A stretch of DNA of 64,000 nucleotides from JAHFUA01 sp963808725 (GCA_963808725.1 CAWEGO010000002.1:1798001-1862000); one strand, 5' to 3'. Positions 7,687 through 17,018 are shown, counted from the first letter of the stretch. Notes: a model not told the origin generated them from the sequence alone. Numbers and translations: made by a program.

Positions 7687-8781
7687 TCAGCGACTCGACT
7701 GGATATTCTCCAGCCATGCCCGCAGCTTCGGTCCCCAAACATCAGTCGTTCGCGCCAGCGCGCCGTGCCCGTAGACGGCTTCCTCTTTCACCTCGAGATA
7801 AGTCGCTTTCTTCAGGCGCGCAGCGGCCTTCTGCGCCTGCTGCAGCTCGGCCGGCACCATGTTGTCGGCGGCCATATTGATGATCATCACCGGGCAGTGA
7901 ATGCGGTCGAGCTGCGACCAGGCATCGAAGCCGTCGTTCAGCTCCATCTGGTAGATGAAGTCGTTGGCGTCGGGCGAATCGAACTGCCCGTGCCCTTCGC
8001 GCACCCACTTTTCGCTGTCGGCGCGGGTAGGCAGCTCGTGGTCATACCACTCCGGCGTGCGCAAGAACAAGGAATAGAGCAGGTCGGCGAAGTGCATGCT
8101 CTGCGGATTCATCTTGTAATCGCCGCCCTGCCACGCCCGATCGGCCTTGATGATGGCTTCAGGAAGAAAGTCAATCACGCCGCGCCGGCCGGCGTTGGGA
8201 AAGGGCGAAGAGATCATCGGCACCAGCGCGTCCATGAAGTCGGGATACTGCACACCCCACTGCCACGCCTGGCGTCCGCCCATCGACGCGCCCACGACGG
8301 CGACCAGGTGCTTCACTCCCAGATGCTCCACCAGCAGGCGCTCGGCCGCAACGATGTCTTCCAGGTTGTAGTGGGGAAACTTCATGCGCAGGCCGTCGCT
8401 GGGCCGCGACGATTTACCGGAACCGATCGTATCCGGCGCGATGACGTAATATTCGCCGGCATCGAGCGGCGCGCCCGGGCCGAGCAACGGATGATGCTGC
8501 GGGCTGGTGGCAAATGGCCGTCCCCAGCCGATGCCCGTGCCCATGGTGCCGTGCAGCAGGAGAACCGCGTTCACCACCTCGCCCGCCGCGTTGCGCCGCG
8601 GCGTGCCCCAGGTTGCGCAGTGCAGACGCAGTTCAGGCAGCTTTTCTCCGGTGTGAAACGTGAAATCGCGGGCGATAAAGTCTGCCTCGCTCGCCAGCTT
8701 GGTGTAGTCGCCCTGGTCGGTTTGCGCGATCACCGGGAGTGAAAGCGCCAGCAGCAGGACAGCCGAGAAAGCTCGTCGCAT
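7687..8781 (-). CDS. Secreted alpha/beta hydrolase of the homoserine acetyltransferase (MetX) type
   Basis: A 364-residue protein with a signal peptide (MRRAFSAVLLLALSLPVIAQT) and a MetX-like alpha/beta hydrolase fold. The oxyanion motif LLLHGTMGTG, the nucleophile elbow GASMGGRQAWQ, an acid in NMAADNMVP and a histidine in YGHGALA form a likely Ser-Asp-His triad. True MetX enzymes are cytosolic, so export argues for a different acyl substrate and for hydrolysis rather than methionine synthesis. The ATG at the signal peptide is chosen; the frame runs open 58 codons further upstream through repeat DNA. It is convergent with ruvA. Confidence 0.85.
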   Translation of the reverse strand: MRRAFSAVLLLALSLPVIAQTDQGDYTKLASEADFIARDFTFHTGEKLPELRLHCATWGTPRRNAAGEVVNAVLLLHGTMGTGIGWGRPFATSPQHHPLLGPGAPLDAGEYYVIAPDTIGSGKSSRPSDGLRMKFPHYNLEDIVAAERLLVEHLGVKHLVAVVGASMGGRQAWQWGVQYPDFMDALVPMISSPFPNAGRRGVIDFLPEAIIKADRAWQGGDYKMNPQSMHFADLLYSLFLRTPEWYDHELPTRADSEKWVREGHGQFDSPDANDFIYQMELNDGFDAWSQLDRIHCPVMIINMAADNMVPAELQQAQKAAARLKKATYLEVKEEAVYGHGALARTTDVWGPKLRAWLENIQSSR

Positions 8782-8835
8782 AGGGTGCCTCCGGAGGATG
8801 TTGTTTCCTGGAATTCCATTCAAAAACTCGAACGC

Positions 8836-8918
8836 TGTCATCCCGAGCGAAGCGAGGGATCCCTGCATTGAAGACAAAAGCATAGATTCCTCGCTCCCAT
8901 CGGTCGCTCGGAATGACA
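8836..8918. repeat. REP-like element, TGTCATCCCGAGCGA / TCGCTCGGAATGACA
   Basis: Inverted arms TGTCATCCCGAGCGAAGCGA and TCGGTCGCTCGGAATGACA enclose about 40 bases containing a GAGGGATCC / GGAATC-type inner arm. It lies in the 320-base gap between the divergent hydrolase and PilZ genes. Related arms recur at 28.4, 49.7, 51.4 and 52.0 kb. Apart from this element I see nothing gene-like in the gap. Confidence 0.85.
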
Positions 8919-9102
8919 CCTCACTTGGATATCGCGAAAGCTTACCGGGCAGCATATGACAAAAGGCGCCGGGTTCTGACTACTCCCCTTCGCCTGGCGC
9001 AAGTTCGCGACTCTAAGCCCTCGCGAATCTTGCAGTTACGGCCCATGCTCGAAATTACCCATGTAATTTGACCGGAATCGCGGAGAGAGCCAACATACCC
9101 GC

Positions 9103-9462
9103 ATGGCTACCCACACCGAATTGGCTGCGGCCGCACTCGACAAGCGTCGCTGGCGCAGGGTGCATTTCACGGTGCCTGTGCGGGTCACTCTGCGCAAATC
9201 CCGGTATACGAGCGTGATCAACACCCAGGGCTCTCTGATGAATCCCGGAGGAATCAGTTTTTCTGCCGACATCGACCTGGCGATCGGGGATGAGGTCGAG
9301 GTCGCTCTCACGGATCACCAGGTGAAACTAAGAGGGGTGATTCGCGACCGGGCCGGCAAGCATTATGGTGTGGAGTTCCTCGCCAGCAGTGCAGAAGAGA
9401 GCGAACAACTGGCGCGCTTCCGGCAGCTCCTGACCAGCAAATTAGGTTGCCTGGACACCTAG
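9103..9462 (+). CDS. PilZ-domain protein
   Basis: A 119-residue single-domain protein. An Arg-rich N-terminal segment (RRWRRVHFTVPVRV) matches the RxxxR part of PilZ, and NPGGISFSADIDLAIGDEVEV matches the region of the (D/N)xSxxG motif, though the motif is degenerate. GVEFLASS is the usual terminal strand. PilZ domains bind cyclic di-GMP and act as effectors for motility, polysaccharide export or adhesion. Because the second motif is imperfect, nucleotide binding is uncertain. It ends 33 bases before the convergent mnmE stop. Confidence 0.8.
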   Translation: MATHTELAAAALDKRRWRRVHFTVPVRVTLRKSRYTSVINTQGSLMNPGGISFSADIDLAIGDEVEVALTDHQVKLRGVIRDRAGKHYGVEFLASSAEESEQLARFRQLLTSKLGCLDT

Positions 9463-9494
9463 CCGGATCGGCGTTGCTGGTGCCCGGCCTGTAC

Positions 9495-10862
9495 TCACTT
9501 GCCGATGCAGAAGCTGCTGAAGATCAGGTTCAGGATGTCGTCGGTAGTGGTGGCGCCGGTGATGGCGTCGAGCGCATGCAGCGCAGTGTAGAGATCGAGC
9601 AGCATCATTTCGTGCGGAATGCTCTCGTCGAGCGCGCGGCGGCCGGCGTCGAGTCCCGCGATCGCCTCGCGTACCAGTCCCTGATGCCGCACGTTGGTCA
9701 GGAAGCCGCTTTCCCGCTGCCCGACAGTTTCGCCTGCCACGTGACGCAGGATCTCTTGCCGCAACTCCGCGATACCTTCCCCGGTTTTTGCAGACGTTCG
9801 GATGCGGCCGTTTTCTGGCCGACGACCGACAGCCGACGACCGACGACCATCCAGGTCCACCTTGTTCTCCACCACAATCTTCGGCCGCGCCCCGGCCATC
9901 TCGACCAGGCGCGCGTCTTCTTCCGCCGCCGGCTGTGACAGGTCCATCACTACCAGCACCAGATCGGCATCAGCCAGAGCCTCATACGCTTTCTTGATCC
10001 CGATGCTCTCAGCCTCGTCATAGGCCTGCGCGGATCCCCGCCGTGTCCACCAGCTTCACCGGGATTCCGCCCAGGGAGACGGTTTCGCTCACCAGGTCGC
10101 GCGTGGTGCCCGGCGTGGCGGTGACGATGGCGCGCTCGCGCTCCACCAGCCGGTTGAAGAGGCTCGACTTGCCGACGTTCGGCCGGCCCACGATGGCCAG
10201 CGTCAGGCCCTCGTGCACGACTTTGCCGTAGGCGAACGAAGCTTCGCAGCGTCGCCAGCGGCTCGCGGATCTCGGCCAGGCGCCGCCGGATGTCTTCCGC
10301 CCGTGGCCACCGGCACGTCGTCTTCGGCGAAGTCGATGCCCGCTTCCAGCATCGCGATCAGCTCCACCAGCTTCTGCTTGATGGGCTGCAGCCGGTGCGA
10401 GAGCGCGCCCTCCAGTTGCTGCGCCGCCACCTTGGCCTGATAGAGCGTTTGCGATTCGATCAGGTCGCGCACCGCCTCGGCCTGCGTCAGGTCGATCCGG
10501 CCGTTCAGAAAGGCGCGCATGGTGAACTCGCCGGGCTCGGCCAGCCGCGCGCCCGCGGCCACAGCCAGCTCAACAACATGCCGCAGCACCACGGGCGCTC
10601 CGTGTGCCGAGATCTCGACGACATCGTCGGTGGTGTAGGAATTCGGCTTGGCGAAGAAGGTGGCCACCACCTCGTCAATGCGCTCGCCCGTAGCCGGCTC
10701 GATCAGCTCGCCGAAGACGGCGCGGCCGGGTTCGAGCTCGTGCTTCAGCCGCAGCAGGGGCGCGGCGGTAGCCTTCGCCTCGGGACCAGCCAGCCGCACC
10801 ACGCCGATCCCGCCCCGGCCCGGCGGGGTAGAGATGGCCACGATCGTGTCATCGAGTTCCAC
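9495..10862 (-). CDS. mnmE: tRNA modification GTPase MnmE (three apparent frameshifts)
   Basis: MnmE with MnmG modifies the wobble uridine of certain tRNAs. The pieces align in order. The N-terminal formyl-THF domain comes first (DDTIVAISTPPGRGGIGVVRL), then the helical domain, then the G domain with P-loop GRPNVGKSS, DTAG and NKVD motifs. The protein ends in the invariant CxGK (FCIGK). The frame is broken near 10299-10303 (extra base in a CCC run), 10233-10240 (a GAAC/TTCG duplication) and 10023-10026 (extra base in GGCC). With these corrected it has about 453-455 residues, the normal length. The GTG start is chosen because a TACAAT box lies six bases before it. An in-frame word repeat adds a few residues after NKVDLDG. 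Confidence 0.9.
9821..9851. repeat. Tandem word repeat (CCGACGA type) inside mnmE
   Basis: GGCCGACGACCGACAGCC and the following CGACGACCGACGACC are four near-copies of a seven- or eight-base word. In the mnmE frame they encode an Arg/Ser-rich segment (GRRSSAVGRR) directly after the NKVD motif, where MnmE proteins show variable length. One-armed; no facing complement is visible. Confidence 0.65.
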
Positions 10863-10868
10863 GGCTTG

Positions 10869-10874
10869 ATTGTA
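10869..10874 (-). promoter_or_regulatory. TACAAT box of mnmE, leaderless arrangement
   Basis: On the minus strand TACAAT is followed by six bases and then the GTG of mnmE. No Shine-Dalgarno sequence is present. This supports GTG as the start over the longer open frame. Confidence 0.5.
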
Positions 10875-10986
10875 GCGACTGCATCCCTCAGGAAGGCACA
10901 CCGAAATCGACTCGGGGCCCGAAGCCTCCCGGGCAGCACCCGGATAAGAAAAATGCCGGTTGGCAGACAACATCGTGATAGGATAT

Positions 10987-11001
10987 TATCGTCTAGCGAT
11001 A
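10987..11001. promoter_or_regulatory. Inverted repeat TATCG-N5-CGATA, possible operator
   Basis: TATCG TCTAG CGATA is a perfect five-base inverted repeat within an AT-rich stretch, about 24 bases before the start of the next small gene. AT-rich palindromes of this form are typical binding sites of dimeric winged-helix regulators. The regulator is not identifiable here. Confidence 0.4.
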
Positions 11002-11024
11002 TATCTTGACGGCGAGGAGAGGCC

Positions 11025-11246
11025 ATGCCACCCTCAGCAAGAGAGTACGAGAGGGCTCTTCGCGAGCTGCGCCGCCTGCACTCGCGCGGCGATTGGCTCT
11101 TCCGCACCTACCGCGGCAGCGACTTCCCTGAGTTTAGCGCCCGCCTCCAGGACAATCTCGAGGCCATTGCTAATGCCGAGTTTTTGTCCCAAGTGGCCCG
11201 CGCCCTGCTCAAGGTGGCTTCCGCCCTCCGTGTGGAAGGAGATTAA
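11025..11246 (+). CDS. Small protein of unknown function
   Basis: A 73-residue, largely alpha-helical, charged protein with a strong purine-rich ribosome site (GAGGAGAGG) five bases before ATG. No signal peptide, membrane segment or known motif is visible. A palindrome in front suggests regulated expression. The coding call rests on the ribosome site, start context and absence of a competing frame. Confidence 0.5.
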   Translation: MPPSAREYERALRELRRLHSRGDWLFRTYRGSDFPEFSARLQDNLEAIANAEFLSQVARALLKVASALRVEGD

Positions 11247-11453
11247 GCGAGGCCTAACTGGAGTTTTGTGCCGCCACCATCAGTGCCGGGCCGCACTTGA
11301 TTGAACACGACTTGGGGCGCGCTTAGTTCGTCGGGCGCCGAGACCCACGCTGGCCAGCGAGGATGCGCTGGCGAAGAAGACAGCCTCATTCCCACCGGCC
11401 CGTCCCACGACTATGGCACCAGCCGCAAACTTCGCGAGTCTCTTGCCCTGCCG

Positions 11454-12053
11454 TTAGGATAGTGGCAAAACTTTCCTGCCGTACACTGTGTTCACCAGGG
11501 TCGCCATCGCAATGTAATAGGCGATCAGCCCGACGATCAGGATCTCCCACCCGGCCACCGGCGCCGGCACCTTGCCGATGACCACGAGATCCAGCAGAAT
11601 GAAGGCCAGCAAGAGCAGCCAGAACAGGACCGCCAGGTACTTGCCCACACGCTGAACTGCGAGGCAAAAGGCGAATGTGAACAGTGTCCACATCAGGAAG
11701 AACCCGAGTTCTTCGGCGTGACCCGCTGGAATTCCCGTCTTTGGCTGCACGTAAAGGAGCAGGAAGAGCGCCCACCAGAAAGCACCGTAAGACATGAAGG
11801 CGGACCCGCCGAAGATGCTCCCTTTGCGGAGGTCCACGATGCCTGCAATGAACTGTGCGGTGCCGCCGAACGCGAGCGCCAAAGCCAAGGTCGGTCCAGC
11901 CCCCCAGTAACCCACGTTGTGGAGGCCTGTAGCCATGGTTGTCAGAGCGAAACCCATCAGCCCCACTACTGCCGGGTTCGCCCACCACTCCTTGTAGATA
12001 CCGGCACCTATCAACTCGTATTTGTGTAGCTCAGGGGGTGTCAAAGCGGCCAT
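11454..12053 (-). CDS. satP: Acetate/succinate permease, GPR1/FUN34/YaaH (AceTr) family
   Basis: A 199-residue protein with six membrane segments, the standard size for SatP. NPAVVGLMGFALTT corresponds to the family motif NPAPLGL(M/X)xF in the first helix, and FGGTAQFIAGIVDLRKG follows in the conserved order. Family members form hexameric channels for acetate and succinate in the inner membrane. The gene stands alone and is divergent from the CLC gene across a 470-base gap. Confidence 0.9.
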   Translation of the reverse strand: MAALTPPELHKYELIGAGIYKEWWANPAVVGLMGFALTTMATGLHNVGYWGAGPTLALALAFGGTAQFIAGIVDLRKGSIFGGSAFMSYGAFWWALFLLLYVQPKTGIPAGHAEELGFFLMWTLFTFAFCLAVQRVGKYLAVLFWLLLLAFILLDLVVIGKVPAPVAGWEILIVGLIAYYIAMATLVNTVYGRKVLPLS

Positions 12054-12225
12054 CTTCCTTCTCCTTTCAGTCGTGTGTTCAGCTGCTACTTGTGGTCATG
12101 GCCCGCAGCGTAGAACGCCCGACGATCGCTGTCTCTCCCGAGATGCGGCCTGCGAACCGACGCTGGCAGGAAGCGCATCTTACACCAATTCACGGATATG
12201 TCAAGGACCGGCCATCCGGTCAGAT

Positions 12226-12382
12226 CGCATTACGATGGATATCGCTGCTGCATGTTAACCGATTGGCAATGGTCGGCCGGTGGGCTCGCTAGAGGGAGGG
12301 CAACATATCCATGCTCTTGAAGTCGTATTACGATGGATATCGCCGCTGCATGTTAACCGATTGGTAATGGTCGGGCTGGTGG
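12226..12382. repeat. Two direct copies of a 58-base sequence, 98 bases apart
   Basis: Copies at 12226-12283 and 12324-12382 share ATTACGATGGATATCG, then GCTGCATGTTAACCGATTGG, then AATGGTCGG, with about five mismatches. They lie in the 467-base gap between the divergent satP and CLC genes. No coding frame is convincing there. Paired copies in a divergent promoter region suggest regulator sites or a local duplication. Confidence 0.8.
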
Positions 12383-12520
12383 AACGAACTCGCGCGCTAC
12401 ACGGACTCGTATTCCACGCGCGCCAAGGTCATCTTGGGTCGCCACCTTGGCACAGCAAGGCTCTGGTCTGGGTGTTGGCAACGGGTTGCGCCTGCGGTCG
12501 CGCCGCGAGTGTCGCTTGCT

Positions 12521-14461
12521 ATGATCGTGATACGATACACTTGCGTGGTCGGCCCGAACGACAACCAATCTCCCGAAGTCCGGACTGCAGGCGGTGATCT
12601 GGCGAAAGCGGCCACCACGCCGGGGCTCCCCGTTGACACCTCGCTCGCCCCCACGCTGGCGGCGGCGCGCGCGCCCGTGCAGGCGCCCGTCGTTAACCGC
12701 CGGGTGGTCTACATCAGCCTGCTTTCGATTTTGATCGCGGTGGGCGCCGGTCTGGTGGCGCAGGCGCTCACCCGCCTGATCGGCCTCATCACCGATATCT
12801 CGTTCTACGGACGCTTCTCGACCGCCTTCAGCTCACCGGCATACAACCACCTCGGGCTCTGGGTGATTGGCGTGCCCGTGATCGGCGGGATCATCGTGGG
12901 CCTGATGGCACGCTATGGTTCGGAGGCCATCCGCGGCCACGGCATTCCCGAAGCCATGGAGCAGGTGCTTTTCGGACGCAGCCGCATTCCTCCGCGCATC
13001 ACCTTTCTCAAGCCGCTTTCAGCGGCGATCGCCATCGGGACCGGCGGCCCGTTCGGCGCCGAAGGTCCGATCATCGCCACCGGCGGCGCGCTCGGATCGC
13101 TCGTCGGACAGTTGCTCACCACCACGGCCGATGAGCGCAAGACGCTGCTCGCCGCCGGAGCCGCCGCCGGCATGGCCGCAACTTTTGGAAGCCCCGTCTC
13201 TGCCGTGCTGCTAGCCGTCGAGCTGCTGCTGTTTGAATACCGGCCACGCTCGATCATTCCGGTATCGCTGGCCTGCGCAACCGCGCAGGGTGTGCGCGTG
13301 GCCTTTGTAGGCACGGCGCCCATTTTCGCCATGCCCGAGGTAATTCACCCTCACGACTACGCTCTGGCGATTTACATCGCGCTGGGCGCGATTGTGGGCG
13401 TGGCCGCGGTGGGGGCGACGCGCGCGGTCTACGCGGTCGAGGACGCATTCGCCAAGCTGCCCATCCACTGGATGTGGTGGCCGGCCATCGGCGCCGTCGC
13501 GGTCGGCGTGGTTGGCTACTTCGCCCCGCACACCATGGGCGTCGGCTACGACAACATCGAGAACATCGTCGCCGGCAATATCGTCGGCCGGGCGCTCGTC
13601 GTGCTGTTTGTGCTGAAATTTGTTTCCTGGGCGATTTCACTCGGCAGCGGCACTTCGGGCGGAACCCTGGCGCCGTTGTTCACCATCGGCGGAGGACTCG
13701 GCGGCGTGCTGGGCGTGGCGGCGCTGCACCTGTTTCCCGGGCTGGGCATTGATCCCAAAATCGCCGCGCTGGTGGGGATGGCGGCCATGTTCGCCGGTGC
13801 CTCGCGCGCGCTGCTGGCTTCCGTCATCTTTGCCTTCGAGGCCACGCGCCAGCCGCTCAGCCTGCTGCCGCTGCTGGGCGGCTGCACCGCCGCCTACCTG
13901 ATCTCCGCGCTGATGATGCGCTACACCATCATGACCGAGAAGATTGCCCGGCGCGGCGCGCGCGTGCTGGTGGATTACACGGTCGACTATCTCGATCAGG
14001 TGCTGGTGCGCGATGGAGCCACGCGCCAGGTGGTGGCGCTGGCCGCTGACGATACGCTGGCCAGCGTACGCGCCTGGCTCTCCTCGCGCGCTCCGGGCAC
14101 CGGACACCAGGGATTCCCCGTCCACGATCGCAACGGCGACCTGGTGGGCGTGCTCACGCGGCGGGACATTTTCAACACCGAGGAGCCCGAGACCAGCCAG
14201 CTCTGGCGCCTCATCAAACGCCCGCCGGCCATCGTCTTTGACGACAACTCCCTGCGCGAGGCCGCCGACCACATGGTCAGCGAGGAGGTTGGCCGCCTGC
14301 CCGTGGTGGCGCGCGAGAACCCGCGCAAGGTCATCGGCTGGCTGACGCGCAGCGATTTGCTCACAGCGCATCGCCAACGGCTGGAGGATGCCTCCCGCGC
14401 CGAGCGGGCGCTGGAGATTCGCACCGTGCGCCTCGATCGCGGTCCTGCCACCACTAACTAG
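12521..14461 (+). CDS. CLC-family chloride channel/antiporter with C-terminal CBS pair
   Basis: A 646-residue protein. Residues about 60-460 are the CLC core with the three anion-pathway motifs: GHGIPEA (usual GSGIP), GPFGAEGP (usual GK/REGP, gating Glu kept) and GTSGGTLAPLF (usual GxFxP). A CBS-domain pair follows (about 490-630; VGVLTRRDIF and VIGWLTRSDLL), which in other CLCs senses nucleotides. The Ser that normally touches the anion is His here, so ion selectivity may differ. The first in-frame ATG is used; the hydrophobic core begins about 60 residues later, and no clear ribosome site was found, so the start is uncertain. Confidence 0.9.
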   Translation: MIVIRYTCVVGPNDNQSPEVRTAGGDLAKAATTPGLPVDTSLAPTLAAARAPVQAPVVNRRVVYISLLSILIAVGAGLVAQALTRLIGLITDISFYGRFSTAFSSPAYNHLGLWVIGVPVIGGIIVGLMARYGSEAIRGHGIPEAMEQVLFGRSRIPPRITFLKPLSAAIAIGTGGPFGAEGPIIATGGALGSLVGQLLTTTADERKTLLAAGAAAGMAATFGSPVSAVLLAVELLLFEYRPRSIIPVSLACATAQGVRVAFVGTAPIFAMPEVIHPHDYALAIYIALGAIVGVAAVGATRAVYAVEDAFAKLPIHWMWWPAIGAVAVGVVGYFAPHTMGVGYDNIENIVAGNIVGRALVVLFVLKFVSWAISLGSGTSGGTLAPLFTIGGGLGGVLGVAALHLFPGLGIDPKIAALVGMAAMFAGASRALLASVIFAFEATRQPLSLLPLLGGCTAAYLISALMMRYTIMTEKIARRGARVLVDYTVDYLDQVLVRDGATRQVVALAADDTLASVRAWLSSRAPGTGHQGFPVHDRNGDLVGVLTRRDIFNTEEPETSQLWRLIKRPPAIVFDDNSLREAADHMVSEEVGRLPVVARENPRKVIGWLTRSDLLTAHRQRLEDASRAERALEIRTVRLDRGPATTN

Positions 14462-14491
14462 TGGCGGTGCATCTGATTCATCTCCGGTTGC

Positions 14492-15625
14492 TTACCCTTT
14501 GAGCTGGGCCCGGGTGCGAAGGATCTCCAGCAGGTGAGCGCGGGAGAGAACGCCCTCCAGATGGCCGTTGGAGGCCACCGGCAATTGGTTGATGTTCTCG
14601 CGGGCCATGGTCTCGAGCGCTTGCACCACCGGCGCATCCGGCGACACCACCTGGAGCTGCGCCAGCGGACGCATGGCTTGCTCGACCGTGGTCAGCGGCC
14701 ACATCCGGCGCTCGACCCGGCTGATGTCCGCCGGCGTGACCAGGCCAGCCATCTGTCCGTTCTTCTGCACGATGAAGCAGCGCTGACCAGTGCGCAGCAG
14801 GTGCTCGTCCACCAGGGTTTGCAGGTTGGTGGTGGCATCGATGACGGCACAGTTGTGCTCCATCACGTCGCGCACTTTGATGCCGGCCAGCGCGTGCGTG
14901 ATCTCCACCTGCACCCGGCTGGAACGTGCGGCGTCGAGCAGAAACCATCCGATAAAGGCGATCCACAGTCCGCCGATATGGTCACTGGAGAAGAATCTCT
15001 CCAACCCGTAAAGGATGAAGAGGAAGCCGAAGATCTGTCCTACGAACGAGGCGATGCGCGTGGCGCGCTCGACGCTGTTGGTAATCCACCAGGCGGCGGC
15101 GCGAAAGACGCGCCCGCCGTCGAGCGGGTACGCAGGGATGAGGTTGAACGCCCCCAGAAGGAAATTGATGTAGCCGAGGTATCCAACCATGGCCACCAGG
15201 GGGGACGGTGCCGGAGCAAATATTCCCACCCAGCCCATGCTGCGAGCTACTCCCAGGCAGAGAAACCCGATGACGAAACTCACCGCGGGGCCGGCAAGCG
15301 CCATCCAGAACTCAGTTTTAGCGTCGGGACTCTCGCCCTCCATTTGCGAGACGCCGCCCAAGGCGAACAGCACGATGGATGGCACGCGGATGCCGCGACT
15401 CTGGGCGACTACCGAGTGTCCCAGTTCGTGCAGCAGGACGCAGACGAAGAACAGGAGGGCAGCGAGGACTGCCGTACCCCAAACCACGGCGGGCGTCCAG
15501 CCGGGATTCTCCTGGTGAAAAAGACCGGAGAGAGAAAACACGATCAGGATGGCGATGATGATCCAACTGTAGTGCAGGCCGATGCGGATGCCGAAGACCC
15601 GTCCGAGCTGGACTTGGGCTTGCAT
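14492..15625 (-). CDS. Site-2-type zinc metalloprotease (M50) with CBS domains
   Basis: A 377-residue membrane protein. The zinc-binding HELGH is at residues 66-70 and the third ligand lies in NLIPAYPLDGGR. At least five membrane helices precede two CBS domains (about 250-370; VTPADISRV and VLSRAHLLEIL). This is the M50B rhomboid-like-fold family that cuts membrane-anchored substrates; members with a C-terminal CBS pair may be controlled by adenine nucleotides. It is convergent with the CLC gene, which also carries CBS domains. Confidence 0.92.
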   Translation of the reverse strand: MQAQVQLGRVFGIRIGLHYSWIIIAILIVFSLSGLFHQENPGWTPAVVWGTAVLAALLFFVCVLLHELGHSVVAQSRGIRVPSIVLFALGGVSQMEGESPDAKTEFWMALAGPAVSFVIGFLCLGVARSMGWVGIFAPAPSPLVAMVGYLGYINFLLGAFNLIPAYPLDGGRVFRAAAWWITNSVERATRIASFVGQIFGFLFILYGLERFFSSDHIGGLWIAFIGWFLLDAARSSRVQVEITHALAGIKVRDVMEHNCAVIDATTNLQTLVDEHLLRTGQRCFIVQKNGQMAGLVTPADISRVERRMWPLTTVEQAMRPLAQLQVVSPDAPVVQALETMARENINQLPVASNGHLEGVLSRAHLLEILRTRAQLKG

Positions 15626-15809
15626 AACTAACTACTTAAGATGTCCGCTTCCCGGCATCGGTTTTAGCTTTATTATCCGTCTAACCGGCAGGAGCATTCC
15701 CGGGGGATCGTAGTCTGGAACGGCGGTCGCAACTTTCTTCCCACTCCGGGGTTTGCTGCTGGTCAAGACCTAGTGTTTTCAATTCTTTCAGGGCAGAGGA
15801 GATTGCGCG

Positions 15810-16943
15810 ATGAGAGTCACGGGCAATAAAGCTTCAGGTGCAGCACTGCTGGCGGTAGTGCTGGTGGGGTTAGGGGTGTCGGGCTGCGGCAATAACAACG
15901 CCAACGGCTGCGGCGTGGTCAACACCCCGGGACCAGCGCCGGCTGCCGGCTCAGAATTCGTCTTCGTCCCCAACGCCGCGTGTGCGTCGGGCGCCGCCAA
16001 CAATGTCATGTCGGTGCTGGTGCTGAGCAATGGGACGATCAACCCTGGCCCCGTCCCGGTGGTGCAGACGGGCAGCACACCGGTTTGGGCGACGGTGGAT
16101 CCACTTAACCGGTTCGTGTATACGACCAATTTTGCCGACAACACGGTTTCCGGGTTCACCTTGGACACCACGACCGGCGGGGTGGCGGCAGTAAGCGGTT
16201 CGCCCTTTGCGGCCGGGACCAATCCCGGCGCGGTGGTGGTCGATCCCTCGGACAAGTTCGTGTACGTGGCTAATGACGGCAGCAACAACGTCTCCGGGTA
16301 CTCGATCGGCACTACCGGCGCGCTGACGGCATTAGCGACCTCGCCGTTTCTCGCCGGGACGACGCCGCAGCAGGGCATCGCGGCCACCAATAGCTTCGTC
16401 TACGTGAGCAATGAAGGCTCCAGCAACGTCAGCGCCTACAGCCTCAATACCAGTACGGGAGCGCTGACCCCGCTGGCGACCCCAACTTACGCGACCGGCG
16501 CGGCGCCGGTGTCGCTGGCCATGAATCCCGCCGGCACGTTCCTGTTCACGGCCAATTCGAACAGCGACAATGTTTCCGCGTTCACGGTGAATGGTGACGG
16601 CTCGCTCAGCACCGTGGCGGGCTCGCCCTTCGCAGCCGGTGACTCGCCCCAGTACCTGGTGACCGACCGCACCGGGACATATCTCTATGTGGTCAACGTC
16701 AACGACAACGATGTCGAGGCCTACACCATCGCCGCCAACGGTGCGCTGACGGTGATCAACATTTATCCCACAGGCTTCGGGCCGGAAGGGCTGGCCGTGG
16801 ATGCCCTCAATCAGTTCCTGATCGTGGCCGACTGCGGTGACGGAACCGTGGCGGGATACAGCATCAACGGTGGCGGGACGCTGACCTCGCTCGGCACTGT
16901 TTCTCTCGGCGGTTGCCCGCAGGCGGTGGCCTTCACCCACTGA
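15810..16943 (+). CDS. Lipoprotein with seven-bladed beta-propeller (YVTN/lactonase-like)
   Basis: A 377-residue protein with a lipoprotein signal (LGVSGC, lipobox Cys near residue 26) and about seven repeats of the form FVYVxNxxSNNVSGYS. These are typical of YVTN/6-phosphogluconolactonase-like propellers. It is Asn/Gly/Thr-rich, as expected for an exported surface protein. Despite the fold, enzymatic activity cannot be inferred because catalytic residues of lactonases are not evident. It is likely an adhesin or scaffold on the outer face. A GCAGAGGAGA ribosome site precedes the ATG. Confidence 0.85.
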   Translation: MRVTGNKASGAALLAVVLVGLGVSGCGNNNANGCGVVNTPGPAPAAGSEFVFVPNAACASGAANNVMSVLVLSNGTINPGPVPVVQTGSTPVWATVDPLNRFVYTTNFADNTVSGFTLDTTTGGVAAVSGSPFAAGTNPGAVVVDPSDKFVYVANDGSNNVSGYSIGTTGALTALATSPFLAGTTPQQGIAATNSFVYVSNEGSSNVSAYSLNTSTGALTPLATPTYATGAAPVSLAMNPAGTFLFTANSNSDNVSAFTVNGDGSLSTVAGSPFAAGDSPQYLVTDRTGTYLYVVNVNDNDVEAYTIAANGALTVINIYPTGFGPEGLAVDALNQFLIVADCGDGTVAGYSINGGGTLTSLGTVSLGGCPQAVAFTH

Positions 16944-17018
16944 TGGAGCTCTACGCGGGCCCGGCCGCGGAGACGGGCCTGCGTGATTCTCGATTCTGCT
17001 AAACTCGTGGTCTGTTCC

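Noticed and set aside
7651..8742. A 363-codon open frame on the plus strand
   Set aside because: It is antisense to the alpha/beta hydrolase, which has clear catalytic motifs and a signal peptide.
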